DNA of 64,000 nucleotides, taken from the NCBI RefSeq assembly GCF_900103655.1, contig NZ_FMXC01000003.1:54984-118983 (forward strand). Direction: 5' to 3'. The notes beneath the pieces were generated by a model. That model saw only the letters and a program-made list of their open reading frames with translations, did not search any database and was not told the DNA's origin. A program made the translations under genes and the position numbers. How positions within the stretch are numbered: the stretch's first letter is position 1; each line of letters begins with the position of its first letter. Shown here one piece after another: positions 32,139 through 41,866 of the stretch. This DNA is from Lactobacillus kefiranofaciens. GTDB taxonomy: Bacteria; Bacillota; Bacilli; Lactobacillales; Lactobacillaceae.

Positions 32139-33128
32139 GTGGCACGAGATATAGGAATTGATTTAGGAACAGCTAATGTACTAATCAATGTCTATGGTAA
32201 AGGTATTGTATTAAATGAACCTTCTGTTGTTGCTGTAAATACTAATACTAACAAGGTAGTTGCAGTTGGTTCAGAAGCCTATGAGATGGTTGGTAGAACT
32301 CCAGGTAATATTCGGGTGATTCGTCCATTGAAGAATGGAGTAATTGCAGATTTTGATATTACCGAGGAAATGCTGTCATACTTTATTGAAAAATTAAACG
32401 TTAAAGGCTTTATGTCTAAGCCTAATATTCTGATTTGTGCTCCTACTGGAGTTACGTCGATTGAGCAAAAGGCAATTATTCAGGCCGCTGAAAAATCAGG
32501 GGGCGGCAAGGTTTATCTTGATTTTGAACCTAAGGTAGCTGCAGTTGGTGCAGGCCTAGATATTTTTAAGCCGCAAGGCAATATGGTAATTGATATCGGT
32601 GGTGGTACGACCGATGTTGCAGTTTTATCAATGGGCGAGATTGTTACTTCACGTTCACTGCGTTATGCCGGTGATCGGATGAACCAAGCCGTAATTAGTT
32701 ACATCAAGAATAAGCATAATCTACTGATTGGTTCAAGAACTGCTGAACAAATTAAAATTGAAATTGGTAGTGCGTTTGAGCCTGATGAGAATCAAGAGAT
32801 TACAGTTCGCGGTCGTGATGTAGTTGATGGTTTGCCTAAACAGACGACAGTTACCGCACCTGAGATTCAGTCAGCCTTGCACAGTGGCTTAATGTCAATC
32901 ATTGCTGCTGCCAAGGAGGTCTTAGAGACTACCCCACCTGAGCTTTCAGCTGATATCATTGATCGTGGTATTATGTTAACGGGTGGTGGAGCACTGCTTA
33001 AGAATATTGATAAGTTGATTTCCTATTATTTGCAGGTTCCAGTATTAACAGCTGATCATCCTTTGGAAGCTGTTGCTTTAGGTACTGGTACGTTGCTTAA
33101 GAATATTGAAAAACATCAACGACACTAA
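32139..33128 (+). CDS. MreB/Mbl-like rod-shape actin homologue
   Basis: A 329-aa bacterial actin. Phosphate-1 motif IGIDLGTANVLIN at the N-terminus, phosphate-2 VIDIGGGTTDVAVLS near residue 150, adenosine motif LTGGGALLKNI near 280. It forms membrane-associated filaments that direct elongasome wall synthesis; RodA, its partner glycosyltransferase, is encoded three genes later. GTG start with tggaggg upstream. mbl versus mreB cannot be settled here. Confidence 0.93.
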   Translation: MARDIGIDLGTANVLINVYGKGIVLNEPSVVAVNTNTNKVVAVGSEAYEMVGRTPGNIRVIRPLKNGVIADFDITEEMLSYFIEKLNVKGFMSKPNILICAPTGVTSIEQKAIIQAAEKSGGGKVYLDFEPKVAAVGAGLDIFKPQGNMVIDIGGGTTDVAVLSMGEIVTSRSLRYAGDRMNQAVISYIKNKHNLLIGSRTAEQIKIEIGSAFEPDENQEITVRGRDVVDGLPKQTTVTAPEIQSALHSGLMSIIAAAKEVLETTPPELSADIIDRGIMLTGGGALLKNIDKLISYYLQVPVLTADHPLEAVALGTGTLLKNIEKHQRH

Positions 33129-33144
33129 GTAAGGAGAAAAATAC

Positions 33145-33438
33145 TTGCGTAAAATTTTGATTTTTATTGTAAAAATCTATCAAACGCTGATTTCACCTCT
33201 TTTTCCACCTAGTTGCAGGTATTATCCTACATGCTCTAATTACATGATCGATGCCTTAAAAAAACATGGTCCAATTTTAGGGTTAATTATGGGGATTTGT
33301 CGTATACTAAGATGTAACCCATTTATTCGAGGTGGGGTGGACCCAGTTCCTGATAATTTTACTATTTTTCGAAATCCACATCCGGAGAGATATGAAGACG
33401 AGATTATTGCTTCAAAGTTTCATCCGGAAAGCAAGTAG
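33145..33438 (+). CDS. yidD: Membrane protein insertion efficiency factor YidD
   Basis: A 97-aa YidD-family protein with the family cysteines in [16 protein letters not shown] and CRILRCNPF, and the GGVDPVP C-terminal signature. YidD assists YidC-dependent membrane protein insertion. TTG start at 33145 with aaggagaa upstream, 16 bases after the mreB-like gene. Confidence 0.92.
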   Translation: MRKILIFIVKIYQTLISPLFPPSCRYYPTCSNYMIDALKKHGPILGLIMGICRILRCNPFIRGGVDPVPDNFTIFRNPHPERYEDEIIASKFHPESK

Positions 33439-33446
33439 GAGGATTT

Positions 33447-33674
33447 ATGTCTAAAAAGTTAGAAAATATTGATATTGAAGTTAATGAACTTAAAGGTAAG
33501 AGTTTGCCAACTTGGGAAGTTGTTATTCCTAACAAGAAGTCCATTGGTTTAATTGAAAAAGGTGAAGGTCGTTATCGTGCTACCACTTCTAAGACTAGCA
33601 ATGTTTTATTTGCTAATAGTCTTGAAAGTAGTATTAATGATTTGCTTTCATACTTCACATTACATGAAAAGTAA
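33447..33674 (+). CDS. DUF2969 family protein
   Basis: A 75-aa small soluble protein of the lactobacillal DUF2969 type, without membrane segments, between yidD and rodA. Strong taggaggattt site before the ATG. Gene order (mreB - yidD - DUF2969 - rodA) hints at an envelope role, but no function is established. Confidence 0.8.
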   Translation: MSKKLENIDIEVNELKGKSLPTWEVVIPNKKSIGLIEKGEGRYRATTSKTSNVLFANSLESSINDLLSYFTLHEK

Positions 33675-33695
33675 TATTTAAGTAGTGATTATTTA

Positions 33696-34889
33696 ATGGC
33701 AAAAGTTGAAAATAAAACAAGTCTGATGGACCGATTGGCCTGGAATATCATTATTCCTGTGGTTATCCTGGCTCTGATCAGCCTGTATTGTATTTATGTA
33801 GCTGCTTTGGGAGATCCAAATCATATTGGTTCGCCAGTTAGAGCAGTACTAATGCAGGGAGTCTGGTATCTAATTTCAGCTGTAATTGTCATCGTAGTGA
33901 TGCAATTTGATGCTGAACAGCTATTTAAGATTGCACCCATATTTTTTGGTATTGGGATATTTTTACTGATTGCGGTTTTATTCTTATATAATCGTAGTGT
34001 AGCAGCTGATACTGGTGCTAAGAGTTGGTTTAAATTAGGACCAGTTACCTTTCAGCCATCAGAATTAATGAAACCTGCCTTCATCTTAATGTTGGCGCGT
34101 GTAGTTAAAGACCATAATGACAAGTACGGTCATACCATTAAAACTGATTGGTTATTGCTAGGTAAGATCATTGCTTGGCTAGCTCCAGTTGCAGTTTTGC
34201 TAAAATTGCAAAATGATTTCGGTACTATGCTAGTTTTCATTGCTATCGTTGGTGGCGTAGTTTTAGTATCGGGCATCTCGTGGAAAATTATTATTCCGTT
34301 GTACGGTATTGTTATTGTAGGTGCAGTTGCTGTTATTTTGTTAGTAGTAACGCCCGGTGGACAAGCTTTCTTAGGACACTTTTTCCAAGCCTATCAGTTT
34401 GAGAGAATTAAGTCTTGGCTTGACCCATCTGGAGATACTTCATCCGGTGCCTATCAATTATGGCAGAGTATGAAGGCCATTGGCTCTGGTCAGATTTTTG
34501 GTAATGGCTTTGGCAAGGCCAGTGTTTATGTACCCGTTCGTGGTTCAGACATGGTTTTCTCAGTAATTGGTGAGAATTTTGGTTTTGTCGGTTGTGTAGC
34601 CTTGATTTTGGTTTATTTGTACTTAATTATTCAAATGGTCAAGATCTCATTTGATACTAGAAATATTTTTTATTCATATATTTCTACTGGCGTAATTATG
34701 ATGATTTTATTCCATGTTTTTGAAAATATTGGGATGAACATTGATTTATTGCCACTAACCGGTATTCCTTTACCGTTTGTTTCCCAAGGTGGTTCTGCAT
34801 TATTAGGGAATATGATCGGTATTGGATTAATCTTATCCATGAAGTTTCATAACCGTGACTACATGTTTAGTACGGCTGGCGATTTTTAA
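33696..34889 (+). CDS. rodA: RodA-type SEDS peptidoglycan glycosyltransferase
   Basis: A 397-aa membrane protein with about ten spans. Family signatures: the FQPSELMKPA segment near residue 112 and the C-terminal GIPLPFVSQGGSALL. RodA polymerises glycan strands with a class B PBP during cell elongation, working with the MreB-type filament encoded upstream. Last gene of the cluster and followed by a terminator. Confidence 0.93.
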   Translation: MAKVENKTSLMDRLAWNIIIPVVILALISLYCIYVAALGDPNHIGSPVRAVLMQGVWYLISAVIVIVVMQFDAEQLFKIAPIFFGIGIFLLIAVLFLYNRSVAADTGAKSWFKLGPVTFQPSELMKPAFILMLARVVKDHNDKYGHTIKTDWLLLGKIIAWLAPVAVLLKLQNDFGTMLVFIAIVGGVVLVSGISWKIIIPLYGIVIVGAVAVILLVVTPGGQAFLGHFFQAYQFERIKSWLDPSGDTSSGAYQLWQSMKAIGSGQIFGNGFGKASVYVPVRGSDMVFSVIGENFGFVGCVALILVYLYLIIQMVKISFDTRNIFYSYISTGVIMMILFHVFENIGMNIDLLPLTGIPLPFVSQGGSALLGNMIGIGLILSMKFHNRDYMFSTAGDF

Positions 34890-34902
34890 AATTGAATATA
34901 AT

Positions 34903-34942
34903 AAAAAGTATTTAAACATAGCATTGTTTGATACTTTTTTAT
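34903..34942 (+). terminator. Terminator after rodA
   Basis: Long AT-rich hairpin (AAAAGTAT-TTAAACA / TGTTTGATACTTTT) with T run; it marks the boundary between core and accessory regions. Confidence 0.8.
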
Positions 34943-34999
34943 TTTACTTTTTAAATTGGGTGTAGAATGGAATTATTGTAGAATTTGATGGAGGATAAT

Positions 35000-36023
35000 A
35001 TGAAAAAGAAAGCGATTATAGGTATAGTCATTGGAATCGTCGTGATTGTGGGTTGTGTTTTTCTGATTTTTAATAGAAATCAAAAAGCTACAGTGAAACA
35101 GGGTTCACATCAAAGTGCAATGGGATTAACGATCAAGAAAAATAAGAGAAATACAAGAAGCCGAAATAATCAAAATAGTCAGCCCAATATTCAAAAGACT
35201 ACTGAAAATAATGATCAGTATTCAATCGATGAATGGATGCTGATGGGATATATGGCTTATGCCCATGATAATTACGTTCAAAGTCGCCATATAAAAAATA
35301 ATGCTGAATTAGTTGATGATATTAGTGAAGATCTGAATAATGGTGATTTGAGTGCTAAGCGAAATTCAAGTAATACATATACTTTGACTAATAAGTTCGG
35401 CAGTGTTGATGTTGAAGTTGAAAAAGATGACGTCAAGGTTACTAATGATGGTGAAACGATTAATGCCAAGTCTGAGTTGAAAGAAAAATTCGGTGCGTAT
35501 GCTGATAAGATTAAGGCAATGATTAAGAATATCTCACAAGGTAGTCATGTAACTGATAATGAAAAGAGTTCATCAGCAACCAAAAGTAAGATCCCTCAAT
35601 TTTCAATTAAGCAATTAGCAATTTTTGCCGGTTTTGCCCGTGGGGATAAAGAATGGGTAAGAGATTGTATTAAAAAGAGTAATAAATTAGATCCAACAAA
35701 TTTAACGGGGACAATGTGTGTAGGATATAATTCCAAAAAGACAGCATATTATAAAGACAGCATATTATATAGATGGACATGGTGATCCAACAACTATTGT
35801 AGAATTCAAACGAGAAGGAGATATTTTAATAACTAAGCATAATGATCTGACGGGTCAAAGTGTAGGAGATTCGCCAATGATCACTAAGCGTATTCCGTTA
35901 ACGAAATTGGTAGAAAAGTATTATTCAACTGATGATGAAAAAGCCGAAGTTGATAATTTAGCTAATAGATTACTAACGCAACAACAATATGATGCCAAGC
36001 TTAAGGCAGCATCTAATAAATAA
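35000..36023 (+). pseudogene. Membrane-anchored protein with two YAH-type modules, broken by a 16-bp duplication
   Basis: The intact ancestor would be about 335 aa: an N-terminal membrane span (about 5-27), a polar linker, and two outside modules. The first starts YSIDEWMLMGYMAYAHDNY; the second starts FSIKQLAIFAGFARG and ends with EKYYSTDDEKAEVDNLANRL. The second resembles the last part of the protein encoded at 36039. A perfect 16-bp tandem duplication (35737-35768) shifts the frame, ending the ORF at 35785. Removing one unit restores an open frame to 36023. RBS atggaggataat before the ATG at 35000. Confidence 0.75.
35737..35768 (+). repeat. Perfect 16-bp tandem duplication causing a frameshift
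   Basis: Units 35737-35752 and 35753-35768 are identical. Sixteen bases is not a multiple of three, so the second copy throws the reading frame off. Confidence 0.97.
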
Positions 36024-36038
36024 GAAAGTTAAAACAAA

Positions 36039-37010
36039 ATGGATAATTTTTGCCCTAATTGTGGTAAGCCACTTGAGCCAAATTCCAAATTTTGTCCTTA
36101 TTGTGGGCAAAGGCTAGAGAATGAGTTAAGTATTAATTCTGGTGATAGTGATGTTAAGCTCAAGTCGCGTCAAGGTATTAAAAAAAGCGGAATCATTATT
36201 TTATTTCTCCTATTATTTATAGTTGGTGCTGGGGCAGTAGGCTTTTACATTTATCATAATAAACAACAAAATATTGCTGCAGTTAATAAAATGCCTAAAA
36301 AAGATTTAGCAGGATTAAGTATAGTCTATGCGCATAATCATTATAAGAATCTAGCTTGGGATAAAACTTACAATGAAGCACTTAAAGGCAACATGGTGGT
36401 TCAGCGTACCAAACAAATTGATATAAATGGAGCTACTATAACAGCTAAGGGAAATAGCTATATTTATGTGATCAATAATCGAGTAGTTTTTACTACTGAT
36501 AAAAATAAGAAGAATAGTGACTCTAAATTGGTACTTTCAGACGGCAAGAGAACTTTGGGTCAAGTGAATACAATTGAAGCATATAATGAAATCAAAAAGA
36601 ATAATCTAAAGCAACTAAACAAGATAAATCGTATAAGGCAAGTACCAGCAGTTCCTGTACGAAAGTTAGCTATTATGGCAGCGCTTAGTCATGCAAAAAG
36701 CAATGATCTTGAAGAAAGTATAGATTTGAACTTAAAAGATCATTCAACGGATTTATATAATGGTGGTGAATATTATCGCTTACAATTAGGTGCTGATGGT
36801 GGTAGTGCGACTGAATTTAAAATAGATGGAGATATGGTAACTGTTAAATATCTTGATTTAGATAAGGCTGCAGATGAAGCGGATGCGCCAACAAAGAAGA
36901 TACGAATACAACTTCAAGACTTATTAGAGGAATATTATCAAACTAATGAGCAAAAAGAATACGTCGACAAATTAGCAAGCAAGTTAACACCAGATAAATC
37001 AATAAGATAA
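36039..37010 (+). CDS. Zinc-ribbon membrane protein with YAH-type outside modules
   Basis: A 323-aa protein. A zinc ribbon at the N-terminus (Cys 5, 8, 19, 22), one membrane span at about 50-73, then an outside region with the module starting DLAGLSIVYAHNHY (about 86-185) and a second one starting VRKLAIMAALSHA (about 207-320). The layout puts the ribbon in the cytoplasm. Similar proteins are common and unstudied in lactobacilli. It directly follows the broken relative at 35000 and probably shared its transcript. Function unknown. Confidence 0.75.
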   Translation: MDNFCPNCGKPLEPNSKFCPYCGQRLENELSINSGDSDVKLKSRQGIKKSGIIILFLLLFIVGAGAVGFYIYHNKQQNIAAVNKMPKKDLAGLSIVYAHNHYKNLAWDKTYNEALKGNMVVQRTKQIDINGATITAKGNSYIYVINNRVVFTTDKNKKNSDSKLVLSDGKRTLGQVNTIEAYNEIKKNNLKQLNKINRIRQVPAVPVRKLAIMAALSHAKSNDLEESIDLNLKDHSTDLYNGGEYYRLQLGADGGSATEFKIDGDMVTVKYLDLDKAADEADAPTKKIRIQLQDLLEEYYQTNEQKEYVDKLASKLTPDKSIR

Positions 37011-37013
37011 AAG

Positions 37014-37042
37014 AAAAGATAGGAGTAGAACTCCTATCTTTC
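37014..37042. terminator. Bidirectional terminator
   Basis: AAAGATAGGAG / CTCCTATCTTT hairpin between the convergent zinc-ribbon and nagZ-like genes. Confidence 0.85.
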
Positions 37043-37043
37043 T

Positions 37044-38201
37044 TTATTTTAAAATACCTAATTTTTCTTTCAACAATAGAACTCTTCTAACAGAGCGATC
37101 AATTTGCTTTTTACTGATCGATCCATTCTGAACTGCACGTTTAATGATGGAAATACCTGTTTGATAATTGCCACCAAGTAACATATCATTACCAGCCTTT
37201 AGTGCTAAAAGATCAGCATTAGTATGATGTTCTTTGGCATAATCAGTAATAGCCCCCATTTGTAGATCATCGGTAATGATTAAACCATTGTATTTTAACT
37301 TGTAGCGTAGCAATTTATGTACGGCTGGGGAGAGGGATGCTGGTAAATTGGAATCTAGATTCTTAATTACGATATGTGAGACCATAATCCCATCTGCTCC
37401 TGCTTTAATGCCAGCTTTAAACGGTAACAAATCTTCATTTTCGTAGTTAGTCCAAGGCTTGTTGATTTGAGCAAAACCGGTATGAGTATCACCTGCATCA
37501 CCATAACCTGGGAAATGTTTCAAACAACTAGCTACTTTTTGACTCTGGATCGCCTTTACTGCAACAGGAATATATTTAGCAGTTATCTCATAATTTTGAC
37601 CTAAAGTTCGATTGTAGATAAAGCTATTTTTATTCTTGGCAACATCAGCCACAGGTGCGAAATTCATGTTAATTCCGTTTTGGTGGAGAATATGCGCCAC
37701 TTCACTGTCTTCTTTTTGAATTCCTTGTAGACCATGTGAGTTGTAAACTTCTTGTGGGCTAGGATACTTTCTAGAAGAAATCTTAGGATTGCTGTCAATT
37801 CGGGTGACCGTACCGCCTTCTTGATCAGTTGCAATTAACAAGCCGTGATTACTCGATGATTGGTATTCTCTCATTTCCTGGATAAATTGCACTTTTGATT
37901 TATTTTTGAAATCAGGTGCGAAAAGCGTTGTGCCACCTAAATGATACTTATTAACATTATGTTTCATCTGCGAAAAATTACCAGTACTATGAGCAAAATA
38001 TAATTGACCGATTTTTTCATCTAGCGTCATTTTACTCATAATTTGTTTAATTCGATCTGGCTTTTTAGTTTTCTTCTTTGGCTTAGCCACTTGACTGGTT
38101 TTATTAGAAGACTTAGACACCTTTTTGACCTCATGACTACATCCAGTAACTAATAATATTGCACTTGCTAATGTAATAAAAAATAATGTTTTCTTTTTCA
38201 T
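37044..38201 (-). CDS. Glycoside hydrolase family 3 lipoprotein (beta-N-acetylhexosaminidase, NagZ-like)
   Basis: A 385-aa secreted lipoprotein: signal peptide with lipobox LLVTGC (Cys21), a Lys/Ser-rich linker, then a single GH3 domain. KHFPGYGDAGDTHTG near residue 233 carries the NagZ His/Asp loop, and TDDLQMGAI near 310 the probable catalytic Asp. GH3 enzymes of this kind release GlcNAc from muropeptides, so it is likely a wall-recycling or remodelling enzyme on the outer membrane face. It lies convergently inside the accessory region. Confidence 0.88.
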   Translation of the reverse strand: MKKKTLFFITLASAILLVTGCSHEVKKVSKSSNKTSQVAKPKKKTKKPDRIKQIMSKMTLDEKIGQLYFAHSTGNFSQMKHNVNKYHLGGTTLFAPDFKNKSKVQFIQEMREYQSSSNHGLLIATDQEGGTVTRIDSNPKISSRKYPSPQEVYNSHGLQGIQKEDSEVAHILHQNGINMNFAPVADVAKNKNSFIYNRTLGQNYEITAKYIPVAVKAIQSQKVASCLKHFPGYGDAGDTHTGFAQINKPWTNYENEDLLPFKAGIKAGADGIMVSHIVIKNLDSNLPASLSPAVHKLLRYKLKYNGLIITDDLQMGAITDYAKEHHTNADLLALKAGNDMLLGGNYQTGISIIKRAVQNGSISKKQIDRSVRRVLLLKEKLGILK

Positions 38202-38274
38202 TTGTTCCTTCCTCGTATTACAATCTTTAGTTTATCGCATGTCGGTTTTTAGTGAAATGAAATTTAAAAATATA

Positions 38275-38303
38275 TTGCTTTTTTGAAACTTAAGGACTAG
38301 GAT
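38275..38303 (+). promoter_or_regulatory. Promoter of leader RNA A
   Basis: TTGCTT (38275-38280), 17-bp spacer, TAGGAT (38298-38303). The same layout precedes the related leader at 45673, and both place the start at the shared GTTCAAAC. Confidence 0.5.
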
Positions 38304-38309
38304 AAAAGT

Positions 38310-38415
38310 GTTCAAACAAAAGCTAAATACTAATTTTTAAGTTAGAGAAAACTCAACCTACGCTTTTAATGATTATTAGGTGAGCACTGAAGTTTTCTTC
38401 TTTCAGTGTTTTTTC
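38310..38415 (+). ncRNA. Leader RNA A with terminator (copy of the GTTCAAAC leader)
   Basis: About 105 nt from the predicted start to a hairpin (CACTGAA / TTCAGTG, 38385-38408) with a T run. The first ~45 nt closely match the leader at 45673, with a few differences. The conserved AGAAAACT segment (38346-38353) is complementary to AGTTTTCT in the terminator loop, so an antiterminator fold is possible. It may be an attenuator for the downstream ORFs or a free small RNA. No match to a known riboswitch class is apparent. Confidence 0.5.
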
Positions 38416-38491
38416 TATGTCTTAAAATAGATTAATGACTCTCTATCTGTTTGCATTTGGCTTTCTAATGTGTATAGAAGGGAGTTTTTTG

Positions 38492-38596
38492 ATGCGTAAA
38501 TTGGAACAAATGAAGTTTATTTGGATACTTGTTTTAACCCAGGTTGAAGATGCTTTGGAAAAACAGACAAAATTTCATTGTTTGTACATTAAATAA
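38492..38596 (+). CDS. Possible 34-aa peptide after leader A
   Basis: ATG at 38492 follows a good site (agaagggag). The peptide is MRKLEQMKFIWILVLTQ and 17 more residues, with a short hydrophobic centre. The binding-site region (AGAAGGG..TTTTTT) resembles that of the surface protein gene after leader C, so this may be the remnant 5' end of a lost surface gene instead of a working peptide. No family recognised. Confidence 0.35.
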   Translation: MRKLEQMKFIWILVLTQVEDALEKQTKFHCLYIK

Positions 38597-38728
38597 TGAA
38601 GTGGGTAGTGGTGAAATTTTACAAAATTTAAATCTTTTTAGAAAAACTTTAAATATATTGTTTTTTTATAAAGGTTTTTAGCTTAGAATAGAATAGTGTT
38701 TAGACATAGATACATGGAGGAATTTAAG
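38597..38728. other. Intergenic, AT-rich
   Basis: Nothing recognisable beyond AT-rich sequence and a weak ribosome binding site (tggagg) for the next gene. With 38202-38491 it makes up a gap of over 500 bases whose only contents are leader A and the short ORF. Confidence 0.6.
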
Positions 38729-39707
38729 ATGAAGACATGTCCAAATTGTGGTTCTAAAATGGAACCGAGTGTTAATTTTTGTACTAATTGTGGTGCAGAT
38801 CTTAGAAATGTACCATTAGATTCAGAAGAACATAGTGTACAAGCAAGTGAGCCTAAAATGACTCGGGTTGGTAACAGAAAAGAAACTTCTGAGCCAAAAG
38901 AAGGATTCAGTTCATTCTGACGAAAAGAAAAAAGATAAACCAGTTTCTGATAAAAAGGCAGAACCAATTGAGAAGAATGGCGCTTCAGCTGAAAAGCCTA
39001 AGAGTTCAACATCTCATCCTAAAGTGCAGATCTTTTGTCCCAACTGTGGACATCCATTAAAGCAGGGAGCAACTTTTTGTAATAACTGTGGGTATAATTT
39101 AGTTACCAAACAAATGCCTAAGTCTCAACCTCAGGCAACTCGTCAACAAGTAGCTACACCGCAAGTGACACAAAAAGTACGTAAGCCAATGAAGCCTCTT
39201 ACTAAGGTTTTATTGTCATTATTAGGAGTTTTAGTAGTAGCATTCATCGCATTTTATGCATGGGGTACGCAACATTACAGCAAGAATAATCAGATCGAGT
39301 GGATTACTTCGAGCTTAAGAGATCCTAATAAAGGCATGGCTCAATATATTACTGCTGATACGCCTTCAATGAAGGTAACTGATGATACGGTTAGACCTTT
39401 GCAAAATTATTATAAAGATCATCAAACGGCTGTTACTAAAATGGCGCAGAAACTTAAGGAAGATATCGATCCTAATGATCAAATTTCTTTGGTTAAGAAT
39501 GGACATTATTTGTTGATCTTCCCTAAGTATCAGTTACAAGTAAAAACTTTCCAACCACAAGTAGAAACTAATCATGGTAATTCTGAAGTTTCTATGAATG
39601 GTAAAAATATTGGTAAGTTGAGCAGCGATGATGGAAAGTATGCTAAGAAATTGCAATTAGTATTTCCCGGTAAATACCATTTTACTGTTAAGTCAATTCC
39701 GATTTAA
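38729..39707 (+). pseudogene. Double zinc-ribbon, TcaA-like membrane protein with frameshift
   Basis: Reading both frames gives a protein of about 326 aa. First zinc ribbon (Cys 4, 7, 18, 21), a charged linker, a second zinc ribbon (CPNCGHPL..CNNCGYNL), one membrane span, then an outside region like the N-terminal extracellular part of TcaA, an envelope protein linked to glycopeptide response in staphylococci. The first frame stops at 38918; the second is open to 39707. An extra A in the run at 38896-38899 explains the shift: with one fewer, EPKKDSVHSDEKKKD reads through. It lacks the C-terminal TcaA domains. Confidence 0.72.
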
Positions 39708-39760
39708 CAGTATTTTTTCTGCTATAATTTATGGTATAAGTGATACGAGGAGAAATAGTC

Positions 39761-41542
39761 ATGAATAATGATCATAATCAAGAACCGAGTTTTGGTTCAA
39801 CGATAAAAGTAGTAACTTCAGATCGAAAAGATGCGTATCTGTATGATGCTAGTGGTATTAAGCAGAAGCAAACTAAAAGAAATGGAGAATCTTTAACAGT
39901 ATTTGAAGTTAAGCAGATTAATGATAAAACTTTTTATCGTGTTGGTGATCAAAAATCATGGCTTTTAAAGAACGATACTAATTATGGAACTGTTTTATCA
40001 CAGAATGATGAGACTACTGGTCAAAAAGATGCTGATAAGTATAATTTAAGTGTAAAAAATGGTTTAGTATTGGAACATGGCAGTTCTATTCCTGGCTCTA
40101 AAGGAATGCACAAAGTCTTTAAGAATAGTAAGGATTTTCCAGGTAATACAAAGTATGAATGGGTTTATCCGCCTGATACCAGTCAAAATAAATATACAAA
40201 TGCCAAAATTAAAGTAATTTTTCCTGATGGCTCATTTAAGGAACGTAAGGTACATTATTTGATTTCGCATTCTCAGTCACCAGAGCAGTCAAAAAAAGAT
40301 GTATCTAATGTAGTGCCACATTTAACGCCAGCCGATCCTCATCCTTCTGAGCAAAATGCTTCCGGAATAAAAAACTTGACTCTGAAAGACTTCAATTTTG
40401 ATTTCTTAAAAAATAATATTGTTGTAGGTGATGCTTTATCTAAAAATGTCAAACAGGCTGTAGAATTATATGAACATGGCTTCTATAGTCAAATGGCTAA
40501 TACTATTAGAAAGGGCCTAGAGTCATTTACCGATCAGTTATTGAATCTTAATCAGATTAATCCGGGTGAAAATTGGAATTCCGCAAATTTAAATAATAAA
40601 TTGGGTTATATTGCTCATTTGCGTTTATTGCCTAAACGAATGATGGATTTGTGCTTTTCAATTAAAAATTATGGCAATATTGGATCTCATAATAGTAAGG
40701 CAATCTTTAATCATACATCGGCTTTAGCAAATTTAAAGCAATATCATGATCTGTTAGTTTATTTAACTAATACTTATCAAGATGAAAAGTGGCCCTATGT
40801 TGATGTGCAAATTACCGACGACCAAGCTAAGCATCCGAATTGGTATAAAAAGCCGCAGCTTAACCCAATTGGTGTCTCTACCTATAAAGAATACGTAGAA
40901 GATAAAGAAAGACCGGTGCGTCAACCAACGCGACCAGTTCAGGTAGTTGCCACCCCTCCTAGTCCAGAAGTTCAAAAAAATATTTCTCAGCTTAAGAAGA
41001 AAACAGGACAAGGAATGAAAATTTTAATTTCTTGTTTTGCTGCTATTGGAGTGATAGTTTTAGCAGGAATAGGCTATGAGGTCTACCAAATGATGAATCC
41101 TAATAATTCGCCTCAATCCCAAGTTACAACCAAGCAGCCAAAAACACTTAAGGAAAAGGCTGCGGCATTGTCTACTAAACAATTAATTGCTTTAAGTTTG
41201 ATTTATGCTGATCGAAATGATGATTCTAAACTAGACAGTAATTGGCAGAATATTTATGATGCAGTAAGCAATAATAATTACAATATTGGACGTTACGATA
41301 GTTATACGTTTGGGGATGCCACTGTCACAGCCCAAGGGAAAAATTATATTTATCTTTTTGAAAAAGGCGTAGGTATTGGCTACCAAGACAAAGGTAGTCA
41401 ACGTTTGGTGTCATTTTTTGATGCAAATGAAAGTGAACCTGTTCGTGCGTATGATTATCAAATGTTAGAAGTAGTAAATAGCATGAAAAAAATTAATAGC
41501 TTAGCAAAAAAGTTAGTTTTCACAGATGAATCAGAAAGCTAA
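39761..41542 (+). CDS. Mosaic membrane protein: SLAP/Rib-like, DUF4145-like, membrane span, YAH-type module
   Basis: A 593-aa protein. About 10-75 resembles one SLAP module (AYLYDASG..YRVGDQKSWLL). About 90-170 resembles a Rib domain (NTKYEWVYPPD..FPDGSFKERKV). About 213-343 matches DUF4145 (IKNYGNIGSHN). There is one membrane span near 419-443, then the outside module starting LIALSLIYADRND. No signal peptide is seen, which would leave the normally extracellular SLAP and Rib parts in the cytoplasm. TATAAT at 39723 and acgaggaga before the ATG at 39761. Function unknown. Confidence 0.7.
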   Translation: MNNDHNQEPSFGSTIKVVTSDRKDAYLYDASGIKQKQTKRNGESLTVFEVKQINDKTFYRVGDQKSWLLKNDTNYGTVLSQNDETTGQKDADKYNLSVKNGLVLEHGSSIPGSKGMHKVFKNSKDFPGNTKYEWVYPPDTSQNKYTNAKIKVIFPDGSFKERKVHYLISHSQSPEQSKKDVSNVVPHLTPADPHPSEQNASGIKNLTLKDFNFDFLKNNIVVGDALSKNVKQAVELYEHGFYSQMANTIRKGLESFTDQLLNLNQINPGENWNSANLNNKLGYIAHLRLLPKRMMDLCFSIKNYGNIGSHNSKAIFNHTSALANLKQYHDLLVYLTNTYQDEKWPYVDVQITDDQAKHPNWYKKPQLNPIGVSTYKEYVEDKERPVRQPTRPVQVVATPPSPEVQKNISQLKKKTGQGMKILISCFAAIGVIVLAGIGYEVYQMMNPNNSPQSQVTTKQPKTLKEKAAALSTKQLIALSLIYADRNDDSKLDSNWQNIYDAVSNNNYNIGRYDSYTFGDATVTAQGKNYIYLFEKGVGIGYQDKGSQRLVSFFDANESEPVRAYDYQMLEVVNSMKKINSLAKKLVFTDESES

Positions 41543-41586
41543 GAATTTCATTAGCATATTAGTCATTTTTTTGCTATACTACTCGT

Positions 41587-41693
41587 GAGGTAAATCCTCA
41601 TAATGCTCTTTCTTAAAAATTAGTATTTTTTGTTTGAACATTTTTATATTTTAAGATTGAGTTGGTCCCGATTATTCGGGACTTTTTTTGTGA
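41587..41693 (+). ncRNA. Candidate antisense RNA to leaders A and C
   Basis: Preceded by TATACT (41575-41580) with a weak TTAGCA 18 bases upstream. The predicted RNA begins with a GAGG/CCTC hairpin (41587-41599) and ends in a strong terminator (GTCCCGA / TCGGGAC plus T7, 41666-41693). The middle (about 41606-41640) is the reverse complement of the 5' ends of leaders A and C: 22 pairs (one G-U) plus 12 pairs with C, interrupted by a 4-base bulge. The terminator may simply serve the gene ending at 41542, and transcription is not proven. Confidence 0.4.
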
Positions 41694-41866
41694 GTTTTAT
41701 GCAATAAGAACAAACAGTTAGGAGAAAGAACAAAGAATACCTCCCCATCTATTGATGAGGGGATGAATTTGGTCTTTCTCCTCCTTTTTTGCCTAAATTT
41801 ATTCTTTCAATGGTAAAATTAAATACGCAAATAATGTCATTATTTTCAAAAAAAGGAGATGAAATT

